NCBI RefSeq assembly: GCF_905404315.1
Contig: NC_066273.1
Span: 12,772,001 to 12,836,000 of the forward strand
Direction of reading: 5' to 3'
From: Leptidea sinapis
Taxonomy: Eukaryota > Arthropoda > Insecta > Lepidoptera > Pieridae
Length of the DNA: 64,000 nt
Shown: piece after piece, positions 62,301-64,000 of the stretch
How the letters are laid out: every line of letters begins with the position of its first letter
Position numbering within the stretch: the first letter of the stretch is position 1
Program-made: the position numbers and the translations under genes
The notes under the pieces: generated by a model
The model's database searches: none
Seen by the model: only the letters and a program-made list of their open reading frames with translations
Told to the model about the DNA's origin: nothing

Positions 62301-62639
62301 ATCACTGAATGTATAAATAAAGTACGACTCAATATTACACCCCTAAGTAGCAAATAATGTTAAACAATGTTGTTTCAACAAACAAAAAATAATAAACAAG
62401 GAAATTAGGTTGTTTATGTAAGAGCAAATTAAGTTATACTCGACCTTAATGTGCAAGACATAAGGTCGAGATTGTCTCACGCCGGTAAGTAACTCTTTCG
62501 TAACATAAAACTAAATTTCAGGATGCAGTTGCCAGACCGCCCACTTTGGCTGCTGTCCGGACAACGTCACCATCGCACGAGGTCCCAATAACGAGGGTTG
62601 TGGATGTCATTACACCGAGTATGGATGCTGTCCTGATAG
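32274..62639 (+). CDS. Ppn: Papilin/lacunin, large internal part (24 exons; both ends missing)
   Basis: Papilin (lacunin in Manduca) is a secreted basement-membrane and epithelial matrix glycoprotein related to ADAMTS ancillary domains. Twenty-four exons with consensus borders join in frame, apart from one frameshift. Domain order is: ADAMTS spacer (32,274-34,835 and the start of 36,300-36,432), six TSP type-1 repeats (36,3xx-48,356), acidic linker (49,418-50,697), a Thr/Ser mucin-like exon (51,184-52,329) and a smaller one (53,123-53,284), four 'GCC' cassettes (54,910-56,982), three Thr/Ser mini-exons (57,205-59,240), and six further cassettes (60,385-62,639). Expected Kunitz, Ig and PLAC domains lie beyond the right edge. 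The signal peptide, first TSR and Cys-rich region expected upstream of 32,274 were not found. Problem spots are a frameshift in 34,692-34,835 and a GC donor at 49,555. Identification is firm from domain architecture. Confidence 0.9.
33000..33440 (+). mobile_element. LINE 3' tail family B, two overlapping fragments
   Basis: 'CLYHGERSEELFHQKTAAEF' followed by a second start of the same tail at about 33,205, with 'RSSTVGFSRSFLPRTTKL'-like sequence in broken frame. In a papilin intron. Confidence 0.7.
33485..33708. mobile_element. hAT-like MITE with perfect 8-bp target duplication
   Basis: Ends CATAGGTTCTCAAC and GTTGAGAAACTATG, flanked by identical AGCTAGGT at 33,477-33,484 and 33,709-33,716. 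224 bp, no ORF. In a papilin intron. Confidence 0.8.
34046..34126 (+). CDS. Ppn: Papilin exon: spacer
   Basis: 81 nt, phase 1 to 1, acceptor ccacag, donor gtaaga. 'YNDVLLIPEGATSIVIYEV' then 'SNNYL', the spacer block of ADAMTS-like proteins. Confidence 0.9.
34313..34495 (+). mobile_element. Short interspersed element family A, copy 4 (partial)
   Basis: Begins CCAGTGGGAGGCTCCTTTGC and continues through 'gtgaagcagtaatgtgtaag'; degenerates near 34,495. Confidence 0.7.
34692..34835 (+). CDS. Ppn: Papilin exon: spacer, with frameshift/internal deletion
   Basis: It enters in frame as 'IRSKIKDKYYLNGGYRIDF' and then would hit TAA. Shifted by one base at the TTTT run (34,747-34,750), it reads 'TYERSPQGFAAPDKLTTLGP' and 'TTEPLYLS', ending at donor gtaagt. 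Exon length plus carry is 3n+1 instead of 3n. Papilin homologues also have about a dozen extra residues between the two blocks, so a short out-of-frame deletion is likely. Confidence 0.8.
35087..35500 (-). mobile_element. Helitron-like fragment
   Basis: Terminus CTGGGTCAGCTAGT on the minus strand with a degenerate hairpin just inside. Related to 3,610 and 44,023. Confidence 0.4.
35760..35870 (-). mobile_element. LINE tail family B fragment
   Basis: 'tcatatcgtccaggaaacat' through 'gagctcattcc'-like text is the reverse complement of the 'NELP.AVFPGRYD' region. Confidence 0.45.
36115..36178 (+). mobile_element. RTE-like LINE 3' end fragment
   Basis: 'GGAGGCCTTTATCCAGCAGT' then 'ggacgtcttcgggctgatga' gives the terminal peptide EAFIQQWTSSG and a GATGATG tail. 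Confidence 0.55.
36300..36432 (+). CDS. Ppn: Papilin exon: spacer end and start of TSR 1
   Basis: Phase 0 in, 1 out. 'LLLVDDNVGVQYEYSLP' closes the spacer. 'YNWVHGEFTPCSASCGG' begins a thrombospondin type-1 repeat with the CSxxCG core. Confidence 0.9.
36433..39549. other. Large papilin intron
   Basis: AT-rich. Contains a minus-strand family-C SINE (37,975-38,200), an ATT microsatellite at about 39,190-39,222 and short ORFs without family resemblance. No papilin 5' exon is hidden here. Confidence 0.6.
37975..38200 (-). mobile_element. tRNA-derived SINE (family C), copy 2
   Basis: Reverse complement of the element at 31,800: 'cacaaattatcttgccccaa', 'accggcatttgaacccggga', then the A-box region. 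The B box differs by a base or two. Confidence 0.75.
39550..39772 (+). CDS. Ppn: Papilin exon: rest of TSR 1 and first half of TSR 2
   Basis: Phase 1 in, 2 out. 'GFQTRNVSCRSRDELDE' and 'NQSCNTEVC' finish TSR 1; 'WVEGPWSNCSKPCGEDGTR' starts TSR 2. Confidence 0.92.
39800..40145 (+). mobile_element. Helitron-like fragment ending CTACGCGGACGATGTTGCGG..GAAAGCTAG
   Basis: The end at about 40,140 has the CGCG..(G)CGG hairpin-like segment before AGCTAG. It shares 'gttacgctttcacg' and 'ctacgcggacga' with 41,960-42,608. Confidence 0.4.
40148..40392 (-). mobile_element. Short interspersed element family A, copy 5
   Basis: Lead TATGAAAATGCG, then the conserved 'gacgttcagatgatggtgat', GCCGCTCAGGATTCTTG and the TTAAGTCTCATTTGC box. 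Confidence 0.75.
40490..40575 (+). mobile_element. tRNA-like sequence, probably a SINE head
   Basis: The 5' and 3' seven-base arms can pair (GGACGAT with ATCGTTC), and there is a D-arm-like GCTTAGTTAGAAGAGC and a T arm GCGGG-TTCGAAT-CCCGC. No five-pair anticodon stem forms, so this is tRNA-derived rather than a functional tRNA. Confidence 0.5.
41183..41375 (-). mobile_element. Short interspersed element family A, copy 6
   Basis: Lead TATGAAAATAAGGGACGAGA, GCCGCTCAGGAGTCTTG, the TTAAGTCACATTT box. Confidence 0.75.
41574..41694 (+). CDS. Ppn: Papilin exon: end of TSR 2 and start of TSR 3
   Basis: Phase 2 in, 0 out. 'SIVDDKECIELHGRKPARFE' and 'CNKNATC' close TSR 2; 'WFKGPWKA' opens TSR 3. Confidence 0.92.
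41815..41885 (-). mobile_element. Family A fragment
   Basis: 'gtggtaattaatacgccctg' and GCCGCTCAGGATTTTT only. Confidence 0.55.
41950..42608 (+). mobile_element. Helitron-like non-autonomous element
   Basis: The left part has 'taatattataaatgtgaatg' and 'gttacgcttttacgccggag'. The right end is CTACGCGGACGAAGTTGCGG then GCATCAGCTAG followed by T. The end structure is Helitron-like; the left border is not certain. Confidence 0.45.
42640..42960 (+). mobile_element. LINE RT C-terminal tail
   Basis: 'NVYTRNKHKLVMTTTRLGQV', 'ESFVGRCICFYNKIPEKSLK' and, past a stop, 'DTTDWE': the post-RT tail typical of one insect LINE group. Truncated. Confidence 0.6.
43141..43320 (+). CDS. Ppn: Papilin exon: TSR 3 body and start of TSR 4
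   Basis: 60 codons, phase 0 to 0. 'CDKLCGEGKQTRQVVC' and 'QPCILHLC' form TSR 3; 'VDWVLSNWTG' opens TSR 4. Confidence 0.93.
43421..43772. mobile_element. TIR element (MITE)
   Basis: The left end ATTAAGGATTGGCCTCCACT..GCACTCCAG is matched inverted at the right, CTGGAGCGCAGCAGAGACCA..ATCCTTAAT. About 352 bp, non-coding, in a papilin intron. Confidence 0.65.
44023..44530 (-). mobile_element. Helitron-like element with PyGACAGA-loop hairpin terminus
   Basis: The minus-strand end is GACAGA-ACAGCG-TCTGCC then GGGTCAGCTAG and T. The other side contains 'gcgaacagacagacagacgc' and ends near 'ttttataatatgt', also seen at 58,372-58,425. Confidence 0.5.
45195..45371 (+). CDS. Ppn: Papilin exon: TSR 4 body and start of TSR 5
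   Basis: 59 codons, phase 0 to 0. 'CDTCSSKNRTRVAQC' lacks the usual CG(G)G after the second Cys, so TSR 4 is divergent. 'VQWYATQWSK' opens TSR 5. Confidence 0.92.
45440..45810 (-). mobile_element. Short interspersed element family A, copy 7, plus a degenerate partial repeat
   Basis: 'gaggttcagctaatggtaat', 'tacgccctgctcattacaat', TTAAGTCTCAGTTGCCCAG; a second, weaker match to the same middle section follows at 45,720-45,810. Confidence 0.7.
46657..46842 (+). CDS. Ppn: Papilin exon: TSR 5 body and start of TSR 6
   Basis: 62 codons, phase 0 to 0. 'CSALCGKGNKTRLVFC' and 'KECEVPNEKC' form TSR 5; 'QWFAAPWTN' opens TSR 6. Confidence 0.93.
47040..47340 (+). mobile_element. LINE 3' tail
   Basis: 'CIHFYNKVPATVQALSINKF' and 'YLSDPTAWD' are the same post-RT tail as at 42.7 kb. 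It is followed in reverse by a block ('gcgcaaaaataagaatgttg') that also recurs at 58,770-58,880 and 61,515-61,580 in the other orientation. Confidence 0.55.
47460..47960. other. GC-richer non-coding block, unrecognised
   Basis: Composition and broken minus- and plus-strand frames suggest an old transposon, but I cannot name it. It lies in the intron before the TSR 6 exon. Confidence 0.3.
48221..48356 (+). CDS. Ppn: Papilin exon: TSR 6
   Basis: Phase 0 in, 1 out. 'CTKVCGGGEQKRAIMC', 'WRSCNEQPCDE'. Last of the TSR block. Confidence 0.92.
48746..48798. repeat. Perfect palindrome, 26-bp arms, 1-nt centre
   Basis: Arm begins GTCTGACAGTATGGGCGGCT and continues AAGCTG; a single A separates it from an exact reverse complement. 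In a papilin intron. Confidence 0.9.
49205..49247 (+). mobile_element. Helitron-like 3' terminus
   Basis: ACAGA-ACAACG-TCTGT hairpin, then CGGGTCAGCTAG and T. Confidence 0.5.
49418..49554 (+). CDS. Ppn: Papilin exon: acidic linker, GC donor
   Basis: Phase 1 in, 0 out. 'MDDDYILGECIEYEKDYEEE' is strongly acidic. The exon ends GAG|gcaagc, a GC-AG intron with otherwise good donor context; it keeps the frame into 49,798. Confidence 0.85.
49798..49825 (+). CDS. Ppn: Papilin exon: 28-nt micro-exon
   Basis: Acceptor gtttcag, donor gtaact; phase 0 in, 1 out; 'LDVMFSDSP'. Supported by phase continuity on both sides. Confidence 0.7.
50066..50388 (+). mobile_element. MITE-like TIR element, copy 2
   Basis: Ends ACGACCGTTCCCAATAT and ATATTTGGAATGGCCGTT. 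Interior matches copies at 1-294 and 55,291-55,587. Confidence 0.65.
50620..50697 (+). CDS. Ppn: Papilin exon: linker with two EGSG motifs
   Basis: 78 nt, phase 1 to 1. 'LEGSGGWTAFTEIESEF' and 'TTEEGSGA'; the (D/E)GSG motifs are possible glycosaminoglycan attachment sites, which is known for papilin-type proteoglycans and inferred here. Confidence 0.8.
50710..50925 (+). mobile_element. Helitron-like element with 3' terminus at 50,922
   Basis: Ends ACAGA-ACAACG-TCTGT, CGGGTCAGCTAG, T. The 5' side begins near the ATATATAAGAG at 50,715. Confidence 0.5.
51184..52329 (+). CDS. Ppn: Papilin exon: 382-residue Thr/Ser/Glu/Asp mucin-like repeat
   Basis: 1,146 nt, phase 1 to 1, acceptor ttttcag, donor gtgtgt. 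Imperfect repeats of about 16-17 residues of the type 'TGTNTDNGTESTIESTT'. Nearly every second residue is Thr or Ser, so dense O-glycosylation is likely. Symmetric phases mean it can be skipped without changing frame. The coding strand has no stop, and the antisense frames are open too, because of base bias. Confidence 0.88.
52740..52895 (-). mobile_element. Degenerate family A fragment
   Basis: 'acgatgttatgtctaagtaa' and 'gccatggcgctcttcaagcc' keep the order of the family-A middle section. Confidence 0.4.
53123..53284 (+). CDS. Ppn: Papilin exon: second Thr/Ser-rich segment
   Basis: 162 nt, phase 1 to 1. 'TEIVSTTDGGFSSTESSTIT' onward, Thr/Ser/Glu rich, no cysteine. Confidence 0.85.
54473..54517. 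repeat. Perfect palindrome, 22-bp arms, 1-nt centre
   Basis: Arm AGTTTCGTTACTTTGTCATG then GA; exact complement follows after one T. Papilin intron. Confidence 0.9.
54910..55062 (+). CDS. Ppn: Papilin exon: basic lead-in and cassette 1
   Basis: 153 nt, phase 1 to 1. 'YTQRQKCKIRRKIAKCTD' is basic; 'YGCCPDKRTPAKGPFD' is the first 'YGCCPD..TPA.GP' cassette. Confidence 0.9.
   Translation, partial: LNWTGNQLWKYTLNGRNVRLGVRSLNARIFGYIRTDAVLTNEHLRRGLSI
55291..55587 (+). mobile_element. MITE-like TIR element, copy 3
   Basis: Shares 'gtcccattgacagacagcgt' and 'acggataagatgagtta' with copy 2; right end TATTGGGAAAGGCCGT. Confidence 0.6.
55665..55872 (+). CDS. Ppn: Papilin exon: cassettes 2 and 3
   Basis: Acceptor ttgtaag at 55,664 (used in preference to a second 'gtaag' 7 nt later, which breaks the frame), donor GA|gtaatt. 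'KYGCCPDGVSPALDD' and 'LYGCCKSDNITAATGNDD'. Phase 1 in, 2 out. The apparent TAA is in the donor. Confidence 0.85.
56050..56390 (-). mobile_element. LINE C-terminal fragment, RTE-like
   Basis: 'EAFEMWCWRRIPR' near 56,310 and 'NLDKLIVIGKVESRRPRRRS' near 56,190-56,130 are the terminal blocks of a common insect LINE, here in broken frames. Confidence 0.65.
56915..56982 (+). CDS. Ppn: Papilin exon: cassette 4
   Basis: Phase 2 in, 1 out. 'LGCCENETISASGPNKQGCP'. Confidence 0.88.
57205..57261 (+). CDS. Ppn: Papilin Thr/Ser mini-exon 1
   Basis: 57 nt, phase 1 to 1. 'EVTTTEGTTEYSEISTTST'. Inserted between cassette groups. Confidence 0.75.
57602..57637 (+). CDS. Ppn: Papilin Thr/Ser mini-exon 2
   Basis: 36 nt, phase 1 to 1. 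'ETLTTDSSTSFT'. Acceptor tttttcag, donor gtatgt. Confidence 0.7.
57845..58065 (+). mobile_element. tRNA-derived SINE (family C), copy 3
   Basis: B box GGTTCGAATCC, then 'gtttgtttccgagtcatgga' and 'tgcaagataatttgtgtaaa', as at 31,800. Confidence 0.75.
58555..58650 (+). mobile_element. tRNA-Leu/Ser-like SINE head or tRNA pseudogene
   Basis: GTTGCCTGAGTGG..TTA.GGCGCCG resembles the D-arm of class II tRNAs. A B-box-like GGTTCGAACCC follows, then a poly-T run at 58,640. T-stem pairing is poor, so a working tRNA is unlikely. Confidence 0.5.
58770..58885 (+). repeat. Interspersed repeat fragment
   Basis: 'agaagcggcgcaagaaactc' through 'gttattgctataaaataaat' recurs at 61,515-61,580 and inverted at 47,230-47,340. 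Confidence 0.55.
59193..59240 (+). CDS. Ppn: Papilin Thr/Ser mini-exon 3
   Basis: 48 nt, phase 1 to 1. 'LEAETTTVVYTESTT'. Confidence 0.75.
59482..59765 (+). mobile_element. Short interspersed element family A, copy 8 (near full length)
   Basis: TAGGCTCCTTTGTACTGG lead, then GCAGTAATGTGTAA, TCTTATGTCTCAAGGTGA and GCCGCTCAG...CTGAGCGGC. Confidence 0.75.
59885..60195 (-). mobile_element. LINE tail family B
   Basis: 'aagtaatcaccgccgcccac', 'tctcttgcaacaccagagga', 'gtggaggaacgccacatatc'; reverse complement of the tail at 20.1-20.6 kb. Confidence 0.7.
60385..60522 (+). CDS. Ppn: Papilin exon: cassette 5 and start of cassette 6
   Basis: 138 nt, phase 1 to 1. 'EYGCCLDNITEASGPNGQGC' and 'EFGCCPDNVTA'. 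Confidence 0.92.
60555..61000 (-). mobile_element. LINE tail family B (longer copy)
   Basis: Minus-strand 'LCELLDHLALRRDIVSLC', 'YRGECFEELFHLIPAAEFH' and 'VRFSRIFLPRSTKLWNELP'. Truncated 5' of the thumb region. Confidence 0.8.
61263..61430 (+). CDS. Ppn: Papilin exon: end of cassette 6, cassette 7, cassette 8
   Basis: 168 nt, phase 1 to 1. 'KFGCCLDGDTPAHGPDLEGC' and 'PFGCCPDNYKAAEGPHLE'. Donor gtttga is weak. Confidence 0.9.
62522..62639 (+). CDS. Ppn: Papilin exon: cassette 9 and start of cassette 10
   Basis: Phase 1 in, 2 out. 'HFGCCPDNVTIARGPNNEGC' and 'EYGCCPDR'. Next exon lies past the window edge or in its last 1.3 kb, where I found none. Confidence 0.92.
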
Positions 62640-62970
62640 GTAATTTGTTTCTAAAATAAATTTCTTAAGGACTCTATAGGAGATCAAATGAAATACGTTA
62701 TAATTTTTAAAACTTTAAACAAAAATTTGGTTGTATGATGTAGCTCTCTCTTTGTCTAGTATTTAGAATAGTATGAAATAATATTATTTTTACTAACCCA
62801 ATGAAGCAGGTTTTTTATATTTACAGTATTTTTAATGTGTAAATTCTTAATGTGTTCATATTTTAATTTATTCTGGCGAGCTAGATCCATAGTGGATAAT
62901 TATTTTGAATTAAAATTTACGTCATTGTATAGTCTAATAAATTTTTCAGACTCTAAAGATGATTGACAAA

Positions 62971-63017
62971 ATTATTGGGGATTTGTTTATTTTTCAAATA
63001 AACAAATCCCAAATAAT
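62971..63017. repeat. Near-perfect palindrome, 22-bp arms
   Basis: GGGATTTGTTTATTT, ttc, complement, extended outward by matching ATTATT/AATAAT with one mismatch. Papilin intron. Confidence 0.85.
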
Positions 63018-63104
63018 TTTTAAACAAATAACTAAATAAAATAAAAGGTCGCTCGATGTTCAGTGAAGTCAGTCTCATTTATATAAAATGAAATTGTGTT
63101 TTTT

Positions 63105-63400
63105 TTAATGAAAATAAGGGACGAGTACGTTCAGCTGATGGTAATACGCCCTGCCAATTACAATGCAGTGCCGCTGAGGATTCTTGAAAAACCACAAAAA
63201 ATCTGAGCGGCAATACAACTGCGCTCGTCATCTTGAGACATAAGATGTTAAGTCTCATTTGCCCAGTAATTTCACTAGCTACGGCACCCTTCAGACCGCA
63301 ACACAGTAATGTTTACACATTACTACTTCACGGCAGAAATAGGCGCCGTTGTGGTACTCATTATCTAGCCGGAATCCTGTGTAAAGGAGCCTCCCACTGG
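63105..63400 (-). mobile_element. Short interspersed element family A, copy 9 (near full length)
   Basis: TTTAATGAAAATAAGGGACG lead, 'gttcagctgatggtaatacg', GCCGCTGAGGATTCTTG, TTAAGTCTCATTTGCCCAG, and GGAGCCTCCCACTGG end. Confidence 0.8.
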
Positions 63401-63598
63401 TAGATTAGACTAGTAATTATTTTTGTCCTATGTATCCTCTCAAATGCTTGGAAGTGGGCCTTTTACTGTATTTTAAAATGCTTTCATGTTATTTTCTAAC
63501 TTACAGTATGCCATACATCTGCATTAAAACGTACACAAAAGTTAGCATACCTACGTCATACTTTGTAATTGTACTTTGTGAGAATAATCTATTTTCCT

Positions 63599-63740
63599 AC
63601 CCCCTTATTCATAATGGTCCGCTAACTTTAAACAGCCGCTAAGGAGTGTTTTTTCTTATTCTGACTTAGGTCAAAAGAAGAAGACAGAGTGAGAATTAGC
63701 AATGCTTGAAGTTAGCAGACTATTATGAATAAGGGGGCTA
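63599..63740. mobile_element. Foldback MITE with about 30-bp TIRs
   Basis: CCCCCTTATTCATAATGGTC..CGCTAAC at the left is matched inverted by GTTAGCAGACTATTATGAAT..AAGGGGG at the right. 140 bp, no ORF. Confidence 0.75.
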
Positions 63741-64000
63741 ATCTATATCTAAGCTATTACGTAAATTTTTCCGTGATACATACCTATAATTGTATAGGTA
63801 TGTGTCATCGGAGACCTTTCCGCTCAATAACCCTATCTTAATTTGAATACAAAAAATATATTGGTACTTTCAATTTGTATCATTATGAGTTATGACGTTT
63901 GGTTCTTTTATTTTTAGCCATCTTTGCGAGATTTTTACAAAATTGTTCCTTCAGAAAAGTAGAATAGCACGAGGAATAAATCATTTTAATGATTTTTGCT

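Noticed and set aside
1..64000. CRISPR array, operons, bacterial features
   Set aside because: Tandem repeats here are head-to-tail without unique spacers, and genes are intron-split; the DNA is eukaryotic.

Overview
The window looks like nuclear DNA of a lepidopteran (moth or butterfly). It is AT-rich, its genes are split by short-to-medium introns with GT..AG borders, and it is packed with non-LTR retrotransposon pieces, tRNA-derived SINEs, Helitron-like ends and small TIR elements. Nothing prokaryotic is present. The most informative host gene, papilin/lacunin, is the family described from Manduca (lacunin) and Drosophila (papilin). The species cannot be fixed from the sequence.

Layout. 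(1) 1-17,000 is repeat-dominated: fragments of jockey-like LINEs (1.1-1.7, 1.9-2.7, 9.5-11.4 kb), foldback and TIR elements (4.35-5.0 kb, 7.6-8.75 kb with a hAT-like element nested inside), and a structurally intact two-ORF LOA-type non-LTR retrotransposon on the minus strand (11,577-16,506). (2) 17,560-20,780 holds a three-exon plus-strand gene for an 89-residue secreted protein made only of a signal peptide and one six-cysteine PLAC domain. Its second intron carries a 43-bp minisatellite and a LINE tail. (3) 20.8-24.4 kb shows no gene. (4) 24,613-31,439, minus strand, is the 3' end of a BIRC6/Bruce-like giant E2 ubiquitin-conjugating protein. Seven exon positions are recognised, but the exon expected to carry the UBC active-site cysteine is absent, the last exon reads through a frame change, and the most 5' exon sits in a 198-bp tandem array of 4.6 copies whose ends cut inside the exon. 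(5) 32,274-62,639, plus strand, is a large part of papilin: 24 exons in consistent splice phase encoding the end of the ADAMTS-type spacer, six thrombospondin type-1 repeats, an acidic linker, a 382-residue Thr/Ser/Glu/Asp-rich mucin-like exon, and ten 'GCC' papilin cassettes interrupted by three small Thr/Ser exons. The gene runs off the right edge. Its 5' end (signal peptide, first TSR, Cys-rich region) is missing.

The BIRC6-like and papilin genes point away from each other, so both 5' ends should lie between 31.4 and 32.3 kb. Only about 0.8 kb is there, mostly a SINE. Together with the exon array, the missing UBC exon and a frameshift in a papilin spacer exon, this suggests a rearrangement or assembly breakpoint. 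The PLAC-only gene lies on the same strand about 11.5 kb before the papilin exons. Papilins normally end in a PLAC domain, so the pair may be related in function or descent; that is inference.
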